A stretch of DNA of 64,000 nt from Podocnemis expansa. Taxonomy: Eukaryota > Chordata > Testudines > Podocnemididae. The first letter of the stretch is position 1. Each line of letters begins with the position of its first letter. Shown here in pieces: positions 61,201 through 63,782 of this stretch. Where the stretch lies: NCBI GenBank assembly GCA_007922195.1, contig ML681990.1, positions 36,564,860 through 36,628,859 on the forward strand, written 5' to 3'. Below the pieces are notes generated by a model that had not been told where the DNA came from, searched no databases, and saw only the letters and a list, made by a program, of their open reading frames with translations. The translations under genes were made by a program, and so were the position numbers.

Positions 61201-62655
61201 AGCAGGAGCTGCAGCACTGGCTTTATACAGCCTGCAAGGCCCTGATTGACCCTGTAGTCCTCTGCTTCTATTGGCCACTCACTCTTTGCATAGCTTTTAA
61301 CACCTTCCTGGCCAGAGCAGGGAAACTACCCCACAACAAACCTTTTTAAAGTTAGCATTTTTGTGACTTAAATGAAACGAAGTACAGCTGGATGAAAAAA
61401 AATATTTTTTTAGGGCAGCGAAACCATTTATTATGTTGATATGAATTTTGCTGAACAGTTGGTTCCTTGCGGGGAGGACATTCACAAACTTGTAGGAGGT
61501 GGCACTGCCTACATTTAACTTTTGGCTTTGTGGTTACAGTGCTTGGATACAATGTAGGAGACCAAGTTCAGTACCCTGCCTACTATAGGGAAGAGATTTG
61601 AACATGGTTCTCCCTCATTGCTGGAGATTGCTCCAGTAGCTGGGCTATCAGATCTAATGGTGTGGGTCTCTCTCAATCTTTTATTTTTAAGCTGTTCCAC
61701 CATGTATAAATACTAAGCCTTTGAAGCCAGGATGTGAACTTGGGTCTCCCACCTTGCAGGAGACTATTCTAACCCATGGACTTTAGTTAGTCTGGATTTG
61801 GTCTTGATCGGTCTCTTGAGCTGAATCTGTTCCTCTTTTTATAATTAATCGTTTGGCCATAAAGGGAGAGAGCAAAGAAAAGAGATACTCATATTCTAGT
61901 GGTTCTTTCACTTGCCTGGAAGGTGGGACAGCCAAGTTAATGTTCTTTCTCCAGTGGCTATTTAATTTAGACAAAATGGAAGAGCTTCTCCAGGAGAGAT
62001 TGAGTGACTCACCTTAGAATATCCCACAGCTCAATGTGTGTGTCACATATCAGCAATGTGACACCTGTGTTCAGATCCCTTCTCTGCACCTGTGAGAGGG
62101 GTTTGAATTAAACCCTGATCTCCCACATCATTGACGAATGCCTTAATTGGCTGGCTAACACTTATTTGGGAGGCACTAAAATTACCAACTCCTCCAGCCG
62201 CTTGTGAATCTACCCCTTTAAGAATGCCAAGAAATGAAATATTTCAGGTTGAACAATATATCTTGTTCATCTTGAAATGGATATTTTCAATTAACTGAAA
62301 TTTTCTGAATTTTAAATTTTTCTGTAATTTTTCAGAACTGCCAGCTAACAAAAAAGTTTTTTTTGCCAAACTCTACCAAAAATGTTACTGTTAGTTAAAT
62401 TAGTGGCAAGAATGCAGGTGAAGAGTTCAAAGATGCAAAATAAATGCAGTTTTTCCCATATTTGAAGAATTAAAGACTTTTATAGCAATATTTAGTGTAG
62501 CCGTATGTTTGATTACTTGATATTTGGGCAGGGGAAGGGCAGGGCAGCATCTGGGAAAAAGAGACTGTGCAAACAAAGTATTAATGTATTTTTCAGTGCT
62601 TCGTAAATTGACAGTTCATGGGTTTGTGGAACCTCATCGGAACGTAGAAGTGCTG
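4108..62655 (+). CDS. IPO11: Importin-11, 5' part of the gene (six coding exons, continues off the right edge)
   Basis: Importin-11 is a karyopherin-beta family nuclear import receptor. Known cargoes of the family member include class III ubiquitin-conjugating enzymes (UBE2E group) and ribosomal protein L12; RanGTP releases cargo in the nucleus. The join 4108-4245, 18286-18386, 41604-41676, 48044-48247, 60208-60340, 62597-62655 is open and gives 236 residues starting MDLNSAS. I recognise it by near identity with vertebrate IPO11 as I remember it. Residues about 28-105 are the importin-beta N-terminal (Ran-binding) domain, including AEEQLKQWE and the [11 protein letters not shown] segment; the rest is HEAT-repeat helices. 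Introns are about 14.0, 23.2, 6.4, 12.0 and 2.3 kb with phases 0, 2, 0, 0, 1; the sixth intron (phase 0) runs off the window. No stop or frameshift is seen, so the gene looks functional. Upstream non-coding exon and promoter were not found. Confidence 0.96.
4246..5330. other. Start of IPO11 intron 1, nothing recognised
   Basis: Intronic sequence without a clear repeat or gene signal. Several short open frames are no better than chance. Confidence 0.5.
5331..6046. mobile_element. Candidate MITE with GTCTACA-type ends and internal duplications
   Basis: The left end TTGTCTACATTAG and the right end CTTGTGTAGACC are inverted relatives of the GTCTACA-type ends of other elements in the window (42019-42285). 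Inside are imperfect direct repeats: GGGGAAGCTGCCTG occurs twice about 40 bases apart (near 5632 and 5671), and GTGAAATTGACAAG occurs twice (near 5787 and 5848). No transposase was found. Confidence 0.4.
6047..8039. other. Intron 1, AT-rich, nothing recognised
   Basis: About 2 kb of AT-rich intronic sequence with no repeat family or coding signal that I can name. Confidence 0.5.
8040..8800 (+). mobile_element. Old CR1/L3-type LINE 3' fragment
   Basis: The sequence can be followed as a broken version of the CR1 reverse transcriptase C-terminus: a CKVLHLG-like stretch ([10 protein letters not shown] region), then [16 protein letters not shown], a KKANILG motif, the [18 protein letters not shown] region, FDLEGKRLS, and a final block [11 protein letters not shown] (near 8700) before the 3' untranslated part. 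Many stops and small indels place it among the older elements here. The motif order matches the ORFs of the CR1 copies at 32.4-35.3 kb and 53.4-55.0 kb. Confidence 0.75.
8820..9560 (-). pseudogene. L1-like LINE ORF1 remnant (coiled coil plus RRM-type domain)
   Basis: On the minus strand, 9531-9334 gives a Lys/Leu/Asn-rich heptad-like segment ([20 protein letters not shown]) consistent with the coiled coil of L1 ORF1 proteins. Downstream, about 9200-9060 reads [20 protein letters not shown] then [15 protein letters not shown]. This closely follows the L1 ORF1p (Transposase_22) signature in which an IERAHR block precedes RPR-I-V-F and F-DK-KIL. A less clear C-terminal segment follows to about 8820. 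Stops break the frame. ORF1p is an RNA-binding chaperone of the retrotransposon; this copy is dead. No ORF2 is visible beside it. Confidence 0.6.
9990..10115 (-). mobile_element. CR1-type fragment, end of ORF2
   Basis: The reverse complement reads like the CR1/L3 tail in which a WNSLPA-type segment is followed by EAKNLARF and KKDLKRDM, with one or two frame breaks. Only about 120 bases can be followed. Confidence 0.45.
10500..11650 (+). other. CpG-rich block with an unrecognised open frame and 114-bp tandem repeats
   Basis: This block is far richer in G+C and CpG than its surroundings. One frame is open from about 10744 to a TAA at 11224-11226 without an initial ATG; the first in-frame ATG is 11113. 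The same frame is open again from about 11332 to 11649. The product is Pro/Glu/Gly/Ala-rich and I do not recognise it. Three tandem units start at 11292, 11407 and 11521 (spacing 115 and 114 bases, i.e. 38 codons). Each begins with a Val/Ala-Cys-Cys then Ser/Ile-x-Asp-Pro-x-Gly-x-Leu motif. The first unit is in another frame, because a run of G near 11350 has gained a base. It could be the gag-like end of an LTR element, a satellite-bearing transposon or a decayed gene; a promoter CpG island is less likely because of the repeat structure. Confidence 0.5.
11292..11620 (+). repeat. Tandem repeat, about 2.9 copies of a 114-115-bp unit
   Basis: The units begin GCGTGTTGCAGTTTGGACCC (11292), GTGTGTTGCAGTTCGGACCC (11407) and GCGTGTTGCATTTCGGACCC (11521). 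The period is a multiple of three between units 2 and 3 and one base longer between units 1 and 2. Confidence 0.8.
11990..15580. other. Intron 1, mostly unclassified
   Basis: About 3.6 kb without recognised genes. It shows moderate GC and scattered short open frames with no family resemblance. A segment starting near 13818 (CAGGGAGGTCTCAGACTTTT) looks like one end of a hAT element, but no convincing partner end or target duplication was found. Confidence 0.4.
15590..15795 (+). repeat. Unclassified dispersed repeat, copy 1 (partial)
   Basis: Homologous to parts of 51592-52139 (same orientation) and 57623-58025 (opposite orientation). Shared landmarks include TTTGGGAATAT, CTCAAATCATG, CATGAGCAATCCAAAA and ATGACATACTTTGCATTAAA. 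It is more diverged than the other two copies. Confidence 0.6.
15801..15820. repeat. (GT)n microsatellite
   Basis: About 20 bases of alternating GT directly after the dispersed repeat. Confidence 0.85.
16232..17404. mobile_element. MITE family 'ATAAGCCGA', copy A, with expanded G-rich minisatellite
   Basis: The left end CATATAAGCCGAGAATTTTG and the right end CGGCTTATACTCAAGTATAT (just before ACAGTA) are inverted relatives. The interior carries a conserved CTGGAGCGGCCAAGTAAGGG core also found in copies B and C. From about 16500 to 17200 it is an imperfect tandem array of G-rich units built on GGGGGCAGCAGTGAGGGAAG followed by GCAGAGCA. Long Pro/Leu/Ser-rich open frames on the minus strand here are by-products of this array. 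No transposase; the TIR sequence and probable TA target suggest a Tc1/mariner-type or other cut-and-paste origin, not established. Confidence 0.65.
16500..17200. repeat. G-rich minisatellite-like array
   Basis: Imperfect units of roughly 30-45 bases, variants of GGCAGCAGTGAGGAAAGGGC AGAGCAGG, occupy much of 16830-17200; looser G-rich repeats extend to 16500. The + strand is strongly G-rich. Confidence 0.7.
17788..17975. mobile_element. Short hAT element
   Basis: Terminal inverted repeats CAGTGGTTTTCAGACTT and AAGTTTGAAAACCACTG bound 188 bases. Flanking octamers ATTTAGAA and GTTTAGCG agree at 5 of 8 positions, with TA at the centre. The interior (ACAATTACATCTTTAGCAGTG and the GTCTGCGACCC block) is shared with the element at 58916-59112, so they are one family. 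Confidence 0.7.
18286..18386 (+). CDS. IPO11: IPO11 coding exon 2
   Basis: 101 bases encoding residues 47-79 plus two bases of codon 80. The acceptor is TTCTTCACAG with a good pyrimidine tract and the donor is GTAAGT, phase 2. The peptide ([20 protein letters not shown] then [10 protein letters not shown]) is the conserved core of the Ran-binding N-terminal domain. It follows 14 kb of repeat-rich intron. Confidence 0.96.
18420..18525. mobile_element. Penelope-like element 3' tails, short inverted pair
   Basis: AGTCCTGTGGTACCTT on the left and a reversed tail TTAGTCTTTAAGGTGCC on the right are the same tail sequence in opposite orientation. The sequence belongs to the PLE tail family seen at 22318, 26281, 51864 and 56318. 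It lies only about 35 bases after the exon 2 donor. Confidence 0.55.
19168..19314. mobile_element. Short hAT element with perfect 8-bp target duplication
   Basis: Ends CACTGTTCCCTCT and AAAGGGAACATTG are inverted relatives. The flanks GTGTAAAT (19160-19167) and GTGTAAAT (19315-19322) are identical octamers, direct evidence of hAT-type insertion. The interior is 147 bases, rich in GTGCGCACA-like palindromic words. Confidence 0.9.
20430..20896. mobile_element. MITE family 'ATAAGCCGA', copy B
   Basis: The left end CATATATACTTATGTATAAG continues CTGAGAATTTTGCGCC; the right end is TATAAATGAGTATATACAGT. The interior has the family core CACTGGAGCAGCTAGGTAAG and two G-rich repeats (GGTTTTAGGGAGGAGATTGG-like). 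At about 0.46 kb it is much shorter than copy A because the tandem part is small. Confidence 0.65.
20897..22309. other. Intron 2, AT-rich, nothing recognised
   Basis: No identifiable repeat family or gene signal in about 1.4 kb. Confidence 0.45.
22310..23170 (-). mobile_element. Penelope-like retroelement, 3' part (broken C-terminal ORF and tail)
   Basis: On the minus strand, about 23160-22706 encodes a decayed Penelope-like C-terminus. It has the [10 protein letters not shown] motif, a proline/histidine region with [28 protein letters not shown], a [20 protein letters not shown] stretch in the position of the GIY-YIG-linked cysteine region, and downstream sequence to EITTFKNQ. A 3' untranslated region follows, and the tail (22318-22440) contains the AGTCCTGTGGCA..TTAGTCTTTA and GGGATTTTCTGCCATGAATG words. 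PLEs code for a reverse transcriptase joined to a GIY-YIG endonuclease; the catalytic RT part is absent (5' truncation near the hAT element at 23176). This copy ties the free-standing tails elsewhere in the window to the PLE class. Confidence 0.75.
23176..23635. mobile_element. hAT-like element
   Basis: Ends CAGTGGTTTTCAACCAGCCT and GCTGGGAACCACTG are inverted relatives. Flanking octamers CTTTAGCA and CTCAATCA agree at 5 of 8 positions. The interior is 460 bases and AT-rich, with GTGTGCCAyA words near both ends. It abuts the 5' end of the PLE fragment. Confidence 0.6.
24087..24655. mobile_element. MITE family 'ATAAGCCGA', copy C (opposite orientation)
   Basis: The left end ACTGTATATACTCGTGGATA continues CGCC; the right end is TCGGCTTATACTTGAGTATA. 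The interior holds the reverse complement of the family core (CCTTACTTGGCTACTCCAGA) and TTCTGAGCCCCAAAAAT, the complement of the right-hand part of copy A. It is about 0.57 kb long. Confidence 0.65.
25040..26040 (-). mobile_element. Solo LTR-like element
   Basis: A 1001-base GC-rich unit starts TGTAGG and ends CCTACA, and is flanked by TGTTA (25035-25039) and TATTA (26041-26045), a possible 5-bp target duplication with one mismatch. On the minus strand it has a TATA-box-like AAGTATAAAAGCCC at about 25893-25906, 135 bases after the start, as in a U3 promoter. No internal coding region or second LTR is present, so homologous recombination to a solo LTR is the simplest reading. Class (Ty3/gypsy or endogenous retrovirus) cannot be decided here. 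Confidence 0.5.
26281..26956. mobile_element. Penelope-like element tails as a large palindrome with a MITE at the centre
   Basis: The left arm 26281-26441 and the right arm 26820-26956 are inverted relatives. Shared words include TTTCATGGGAGAAAATCCCA (left) against its complement (right), then CTTGAAGGCA..GAATGGGAGGAAAATAAAT. The left arm also matches the PLE 3' region at 22318-22440, including the GAATGGGAGGAA block. The outer flanks TAAATCCA (26272-26279) and TTAATCCA (26961-26968) may be a target duplication. The centre of the palindrome holds the pogo-like MITE. Confidence 0.65.
26464..26817. mobile_element. pogo/Tigger-like MITE, CpG-rich
   Basis: A 354-base element with ends CAGTGGGGACCCATTAACGC and (complement of the right end) CAGTGGGGACCTGTTAATGC, flanked by TA on both sides (26462-26463, 26818-26819). 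This matches the CAGT terminus and TA target of the pogo/Tigger branch of Tc1/mariner. No transposase. It keeps many CpG dinucleotides (ACGCGC, GCGCGC words), which argues for a recent insertion in a methylated genome. Confidence 0.75.
26972..27646. other. Intron 2, AT-rich, nothing recognised
   Basis: No repeat or coding signal identified. Confidence 0.45.
27655..28099. mobile_element. hAT element, 'GAGCCGC' family copy 1
   Basis: Ends CAGGGGTGGCCACACTTATG and GCAGTTTGGCCACACCTG are inverted relatives. Flanks GTCTAACC (27647-27654) and CTCTAACC (28100-28107) agree at 7 of 8. The interior begins with an AGAGCCATACAAG..CAAGAGCCGC block and ends with GCGAGCCGCATTTTTTCATT. Related copies are at 38381-38857 (inverted) and 38915-41276. 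Confidence 0.85.
28609..28795. mobile_element. Short hAT element with perfect 8-bp target duplication
   Basis: Ends CAGGGGTCTCAAACT and AGTTTGAGACCCCTG are perfect inverted repeats. Flanks CTCTAATG (28601-28608) and CTCTAATG (28796-28803) are identical. The 187-base interior has no coding content. It is one family with 31284-31493. Confidence 0.95.
28804..29849. other. Intron 2, nothing recognised
   Basis: About 1 kb of AT-rich sequence without an identifiable element. Confidence 0.45.
29850..30605 (+). mobile_element. CR1 LINE 3' fragment
   Basis: The first part (29860-30140) reads as the end of CR1 ORF2: [20 protein letters not shown], then [24 protein letters not shown] sequence and [12 protein letters not shown]. 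The 3' untranslated region follows, with the CR1 hallmark ATGATCATACTGTTC..CTTAGAGTCTATGAG end near 30605. It is 5'-truncated and a few changes break the frame. It is the sibling of the inverted copy at 759-1205. Confidence 0.85.
30606..31275. other. Intron 2, nothing recognised
   Basis: AT-rich spacer between CR1 and the next hAT element. Confidence 0.45.
31284..31493. mobile_element. Short hAT element with 8-bp target duplication
   Basis: Ends AAGGGGTCTCAAACT and GTTTGAGACCCCTG are inverted relatives of the 28609 family. Flanks CTCTAACC (31276-31283) and TTCTAACC (31494-31501) agree at 7 of 8. It is 210 bases and includes GGGCTGCA-type words. Confidence 0.88.
31638..31785. repeat. Palindromic tail repeat, probably a second Penelope-like family
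   Basis: The left arm starts ACAAGGTGGATGAGGTGATA followed by TCTTTTATTG; the right arm is the reversed form, ending AGCTATTACCTTGT. The inner parts AAAGAGACGGGTTGTCAGCT and AAGCTTGTCTCTTT also pair. The arrangement is like the PLE tail palindromes at 26281 and 56318, but with a different sequence. Class is inferred from the arrangement and from turtle-type PLE tails I remember. Confidence 0.5.
32452..35265 (-). mobile_element. CR1 LINE, about 2.8 kb, endonuclease and reverse transcriptase remains
   Basis: Read on the minus strand from 35265: an AP-endonuclease segment ([36 protein letters not shown] near 34890; SSDHEIVEF near 34690); then the linker and fingers/palm of the reverse transcriptase ([55 protein letters not shown], 34050-33720); then [20 protein letters not shown] and the C-terminal part to 32852; then the 3' end with TCTGATTC-type CR1 tail near 32452. 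The frame is broken several times. A poly-A run (poly-T at 33720-33737 on +) interrupts the RT, and the catalytic F-A-D-D box is changed to F-V-G-D. It is dead as a retrotransposon. Confidence 0.93.
35270..38370. other. Intron 2, AT-rich, nothing recognised
   Basis: About 3.1 kb of AT-rich sequence. It includes an A-rich run at about 38100-38122 and a G-rich patch near 36615-36650. No coding exon or named repeat was found. Confidence 0.5.
38381..38857. mobile_element. hAT element, 'GAGCCGC' family copy 2 (inverted)
   Basis: Ends CAGGCATGGCCAAAATGCAG and AAGTTTGGCCACCCCTG are inverted relatives and match copy 1 in reverse orientation. Flanks GTATCTAA (38373-38380) and GTATATAA (38858-38865) agree at 7 of 8. 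The middle has two copies of a GTGGCATGGTCAGGGATGGC / GTAGCATAGTCAGG unit. Confidence 0.83.
38915..41276. mobile_element. Long hAT element, 'GAGCCGC' family copy 3
   Basis: The left end CAGGGGTGGCCAAACCTATG and the right end GCAGTTTGGCCACGTCTG match the family ends. Flanks TTATATAT (38907-38914) and TTGTATAT (41277-41284) agree at 7 of 8, so the whole 2.36 kb appears to be one insertion. The first 220 bases follow copy 1 (TTATTAAATCTTCAAGAGCC, TTGATCCTACTAATGTCAGA). The centre (39200-40900) is AT-rich with no transposase that I can recognise. Near the right end (40915-41215) is a C-rich tandem array with CTCTCACCA-GCTGC-TTTTC units, echoed by one block at 39470-39570. Confidence 0.7.
40920..41215. 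repeat. C-rich tandem array inside the hAT element
   Basis: Imperfect units of about 45-55 bases built on GGCTCTCACCACGCTGCTTT and TTCCCTGCC variants. The same motif occurs once at about 39470-39570 and, complemented, inside copy 2. Confidence 0.6.
41285..41603. other. End of intron 2, AT-rich
   Basis: AT-rich sequence up to the exon 3 acceptor; nothing else recognised. Confidence 0.5.
41604..41676 (+). CDS. IPO11: IPO11 coding exon 3
   Basis: 73 bases; the first base completes His-80, then residues 81-104 ([15 protein letters not shown], then TNFNEPVNQ). The acceptor is TTGTTACAG and the donor GTTAGT, phase 0. This short exon sits at the end of the longest intron in the window (23.2 kb). 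Confidence 0.95.
42019..42285. mobile_element. MITE made of TTAAGTCGACTTAA palindromes
   Basis: Ends GGCTATGTCTACACT and AGTGTAGACATAGTC are inverted repeats. The interior is a run of imperfect palindromes (GACTTAAG, TTAAGTCGACTTAA and relatives). No coding content. Transposon class is not certain; no clear target duplication was seen. Confidence 0.7.
42290..45680 (+). pseudogene. DIRS-like retrotransposon, decayed (gag-like, reverse transcriptase, RNase H)
   Basis: From 43380 a gag-like stretch reads [40 protein letters not shown] and [14 protein letters not shown], a pattern I know from DIRS gag proteins. From about 44150 a broken RT follows ([19 protein letters not shown]-like; [41 protein letters not shown]). 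From about 45100 a DIRS RNase H region follows ([70 protein letters not shown]). Order and motifs fit DIRS elements, which use a tyrosine recombinase instead of an integrase; no recombinase part was seen. Many stops and frameshifts; the 5' limit is uncertain. Confidence 0.7.
45681..46105. other. Intron 3, nothing recognised
   Basis: Short spacer between the DIRS-like and CR1 remains. It could be further DIRS sequence too decayed to recognise. Confidence 0.4.
46106..46600 (+). mobile_element. CR1-type LINE fragment (between endonuclease and reverse transcriptase)
   Basis: Translation gives the CR1 ORF2 middle region: [51 protein letters not shown], then [17 protein letters not shown]. The D-x-L-D-L-V-L and F-R-A-N-x-x-x-L-R-E-L-V-G pattern is diagnostic of the stretch after the endonuclease. 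There are two or more frame breaks. Both ends are truncated. Confidence 0.75.
46824..47447. mobile_element. Foldback element with nested hairpin
   Basis: Outer ends GATCCCTGAAGATCCACA and GTGGATCCACA..AGGGATC are inverted relatives; GGATGTGGAT/ATCCACATCC words sit just inside. The core 47088-47338 is a long imperfect palindrome centred near 47205. GATTGGCTCATTCCCCATG pairs with its complement at about 47275-47300, and CCTGCCCACTT..CTTTTCTTG pairs with CAAGAAAAGGCAAAAGTGGG. No open frame of note. Confidence 0.65.
47448..48043. other. End of intron 3, AT-rich
   Basis: No recognised element up to the exon 4 acceptor. Confidence 0.5.
48044..48247 (+). CDS. IPO11: IPO11 coding exon 4
   Basis: 204 bases, residues 105-172, starting [20 protein letters not shown] and ending AADRKLFYD. 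The acceptor is TTTTCCCTACAG and the donor GTAAGT; both borders are phase 0, so skipping this exon would keep the frame. It encodes HEAT-type helices including the [10 protein letters not shown] motif shared by many importin-beta relatives. Confidence 0.97.
48248..48849. other. Start of intron 4
   Basis: AT-rich sequence between the exon 4 donor and the next hAT element; nothing recognised. Confidence 0.5.
48858..49831. mobile_element. GC-rich hAT (Charlie/Buster-like) element with internal tandem units
   Basis: Ends CAGGGGTGGGCAGACTA and AATGTTGCTCATCCCTG are inverted relatives of the common hAT terminus. Flanks CTTTAGAG (48850-48857) and CTCTAGAG (49832-49839) agree at 7 of 8. The interior repeats a GC-rich unit containing GGCCAGAGCACTGCTGCTGC and CTCCCAGCTCCAGCT and their near-complements. 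This creates long but meaningless open frames on both strands. No transposase. Confidence 0.82.
49840..50460. other. Intron 4, nothing recognised
   Basis: Mixed-composition sequence with no identifiable element. Confidence 0.4.
50460..51320. repeat. Purine-rich (G/A) low-complexity region
   Basis: The + strand is strongly G/A-rich with recurring words such as GGCTGGGACTGG and GGAGCTG. It includes a TG/AG microsatellite (about 51146-51172). The Pro/Ser/Leu-rich open frames on the minus strand are compositional. A similar G-rich stretch is at 16030-16210. Confidence 0.55.
51592..52139 (+). repeat. Unclassified dispersed repeat, copy 2
   Basis: About 405 bases once the inserted PLE tail is removed; homologous over its length to 57623-58025 in opposite orientation. 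Matching words: AGGCCAGTCCATTG against CAATGGACTAGCCT; GGATCCATTGTGTCACAGTAGCCTG-type block (first 20: GGATCCATTGTGTCACAGTA) against its complement at about 57707-57725; CCATTCTGTCAAGAATTATG against CATAATTCGTGACAGAATGG. No coding capacity and no clear TIRs. Confidence 0.75.
51864..51996 (-). mobile_element. Penelope-like element tail inserted with a 10-bp target duplication
   Basis: A 133-base insertion carries the PLE tail words GTGTTAGTCTAGTTCAG, GGAGTTCTGTGGCACTT and CATGGGAGAAAATCCCACTT. It is flanked by CATGAAAGAT at 51854-51863 and again at 51997-52006, an exact 10-bp duplication. The intact relative of the host repeat at 57.7 kb lacks the insert. It is extremely 5'-truncated (tail only). 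Confidence 0.82.
52140..52766. other. Intron 4, nothing recognised
   Basis: No identifiable element. Confidence 0.4.
52767..52875. mobile_element. Candidate short MITE
   Basis: The left end AGGGCTTGTCTAAACAAGG and the right end CCCCTGTGTAGACCC resemble the GTCTACA-type ends of the other elements. The interior is AATTAATCTGAATTAACTAC-like, a pattern common in reptile MITEs of this type. No clear target duplication. Confidence 0.45.
53161..53292 (+). mobile_element. L2/MIR-type 3' tail
   Basis: TTAGATTGTAAGCTGTTTTT, then GTCAGGGACC, TGTTTGTACAGCATCCAGTA and CAATGACGTCCTG, ending in an AATAAATAA-like stretch. This is the conserved 3' end shared by L2 and MIR-type elements of amniotes. Confidence 0.65.
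53398..54965 (-). mobile_element. CR1 LINE, 3' half, reverse transcriptase nearly open
   Basis: On the minus strand the RT frame runs from about 54965 to 53474 in a single frame. It has [92 protein letters not shown] and the intact catalytic box FADDTKLGG. Only two in-frame stops were found: TAG at 54191-54193 and TAA at 54107-54109. The C-terminal part ([45 protein letters not shown]) is open to a TAA near 53474. The 3' end (ACGATTCTATG on the minus strand) is at about 53398. The 5' part including the endonuclease is missing (5' truncation), as is usual for CR1. Confidence 0.93.
55111..56175. mobile_element. GC-rich hAT element
   Basis: Ends CAGTGGTTCCCAACCAGTGT and AAAAGGTTGGGAACCACTG are inverted relatives. 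Flanks GGTTAGAA (55103-55110) and GGTTAGAG (56176-56183) agree at 7 of 8. The interior is GC-rich with GTGTGCCGCGG / GTGTGCCACGG just inside each end and a core (55430-55530) that recurs inverted at 63880-64000. Open frames inside are compositional. Confidence 0.83.
56318..56524. mobile_element. Penelope-like element tails as a near-perfect palindrome
   Basis: The left arm 56318-56413 and the right arm 56430-56524 are inverted copies of the PLE tail, separated by about 16 bases. GACACTTTTAAAGACTAAC on the left pairs with GTTAGTCTTCAAAAGTGTC on the right; CACTTTGTCAGATGC pairs with GCATCTGACAAAGTG. The RNA or single strand could fold into a hairpin of about 95 bp. Confidence 0.8.
56525..57434. 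other. Intron 4, AT-rich
   Basis: No recognised element apart from an (AAAC)n run at about 57330-57352. Confidence 0.45.
57435..57615. mobile_element. Short hAT-like element
   Basis: Ends CAGTGGTTCCCAACCTTTTG and CACAGGTTGAGAACTG are inverted relatives, with GACACACTT and TGTGTCCTGACACA words inside. The flanks do not show a convincing target duplication. Confidence 0.5.
57623..58025 (-). repeat. Unclassified dispersed repeat, copy 3 (inverted, uninterrupted)
   Basis: About 400 bases matching 51592-52139 as its reverse complement, from CATAATTCGTGACAGAATGG on the left to CAATGGACTAGCCTAAG on the right, without the PLE insertion. It shows the empty site of that insertion. Confidence 0.75.
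58026..58915. other. Intron 4, nothing recognised
   Basis: AT-rich sequence without an identifiable repeat. Confidence 0.45.
58916..59112. mobile_element. Short hAT element (same family as 17788-17975)
   Basis: The left end AGTGGTTTCAACA is followed by an expanded poly-T; the right end is GTTTGAAAACCACTG. The interior ACAATTGCATCTTTGAGCAG and TACTGGGTCGTGACC match the 17788 copy. A poly-T run of about 24 bases has grown just inside the left end. Confidence 0.7.
59113..59935. other. Intron 4, mostly unclassified
   Basis: A faint MIR-like trace (ACAAGGACTCTGGATTTATG through AATGGGATAAATGAG, 59216-59314) is possible but too decayed to call. The rest is AT-rich. Confidence 0.35.
59936..60150 (+). 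mobile_element. CR1/L3-type 3' fragment next to exon 5
   Basis: It reads as the decayed end of CR1 ORF2: a [20 protein letters not shown] stretch followed by [12 protein letters not shown] sequence. It ends about 60 bases before the exon 5 acceptor. Confidence 0.55.
60208..60340 (+). CDS. IPO11: IPO11 coding exon 5
   Basis: 133 bases, residues 173-216 plus one base of codon 217. The acceptor is TTTCTTTGCAG and the donor GTAATA, phase 1. The peptide begins [20 protein letters not shown]. The stretch [14 protein letters not shown] is the least conserved part of the window's protein compared with the mammalian sequence I remember, as expected for an inter-helix loop. A CR1 remnant ends only about 60 bases upstream of the acceptor. 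Confidence 0.96.
60345..60850. other. Start of intron 5
   Basis: AT-rich; nothing recognised. Confidence 0.45.
60855..61338. mobile_element. GC-rich block, possible solo LTR
   Basis: 484 bases that begin TGTAGT, end ACAACA and differ sharply in composition from the flanks. On the minus strand a TATA-like GCTGTATAAAGCC lies at about 61221-61233. No 5-bp target duplication was seen, so the LTR reading is weak. Confidence 0.3.
61515..62225. repeat. Cluster of tRNA-like modules in both orientations
   Basis: Forward modules: GTGGTTACAGTGCTTGGATA followed by AATGTAGGAGACCAAGTTCA GTACC (61531-61577), and an ACCTGTGTTCAGATCCCTTC segment (62062-62081). Reverse modules: GATTTGAACATGGTTCTCCC (61597-61616), GTGAACTTGGGTCTCCCACC (61734-61753) and TTTGAATTAAACCCTGATCT CCCACATC (62102-62128). 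These resemble tRNA A-box and B-box regions (GTTCxAxTCC) and their complements, spaced 50-300 bases apart. None has a complete cloverleaf. This fits a tRNA-derived repeat family, not functional tRNA genes. Confidence 0.5.
62226..62596. other. End of intron 5
   Basis: AT-rich up to the exon 6 acceptor; nothing recognised. Confidence 0.45.
62597..62655 (+). CDS. IPO11: IPO11 coding exon 6
   Basis: 59 bases; two bases complete Val-217, then residues 218-236 ([19 protein letters not shown]). The acceptor is TATTTTTCAG and the donor GTAAGT, phase 0. The next exon lies beyond the window. Confidence 0.94.
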
Positions 62656-63782
62656 GTAAGTGTTTCATGTGTCTGTTTCTATTTATAATACAATTAGGAT
62701 AAGGACAGCCTGTATGAATTCAGTGGGAGGTCTTTAAGTGAGAAAGCTTCTGCAATTTAATATATGGTGTGGGGTTTTTTAAACAACTTAGTTTTAGGGT
62801 TCAAATACCTCTGTTTTGGTATGTACCAGGCAGCTTTTTCTTTAGTTCAAATCAGTTTAAGCTAAATTGAAATAAGCCTGGTTTGCAGCAGCTTTTAGCC
62901 ACAGCTCAAAACTCCACTTTCTTTTCAATATGTAAATTATTTTAGTGATCAATTTTGGAAACTAGCAGTAAGTATCAATATATATCATACTAAAAATTGC
63001 ACTTGTTTGAGTTATGACTTAAGTGGTTAACTGTTCATGTAATGGGGTAACTGTTTAAATTCTGATATTGTATTTAATCATATTTTGGAATTTTATGAAG
63101 AAGGCATTGATTTCTTGCTCTAAGAATGATATATTGGAATGCGAAATCATGTAATTTTGTTGACTGCTTAGGTTTTTAAGTTAATTAATTCCACCATGAC
63201 TTTAAATTTTTTCATCTTGAGATTTTGCCTGAACTAGAAATCCAATCACTTTATACCACCTCAAAAGCTTTTTGTGGTGATTTGGCGGTTATTGGAATTC
63301 TCTGTTTCTAGGCAATACTACTTAGTCTAAATTTTTGCCAAAGCTAATTTGGTATATTTGTTGCTCAGGAGTTTTGTTGCATCGGGAGTTGAGCTACTTC
63401 TGTCTCTTACATTGTTAGAAAGCAGCCAAACAGTGCTAGTGATGCTTTCTCATATTACAAAAATAGCATTGATTGGCTGCTTTGTAACAATGTAAAACAT
63501 ATATAATATAGCTCAAATCGTTATACAAGAGAGCTGTGTCTCTTTTGGGGGGGTTGGATGCATAAACTGCAGAATTGGCTGCTAGAGATGCTAAATCATG
63601 TTTAAAGGGTTCTCATGTTTTTGACGCAGAACTTCCACTTATGATCCAAATGTAAATTGAAGCATTAATCTTCCTTTTCAAATCTAAAAACAACAGTCCA
63701 TGAGCAAACTTTCATTAATTTGATGAAGTATTTGCTGTAAAAACATCAACTAGCTAGTTTAAATAGGAATATTATTAACCAC
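62656..63782. other. Start of intron 6
   Basis: AT-rich intronic sequence; no repeat or coding signal identified. Confidence 0.45.

Noticed and set aside
61531..62128. Functional tRNA genes
   Set aside because: The modules cover only parts of a tRNA, lack a complete acceptor stem and cloverleaf, and occur in both orientations as repeats.
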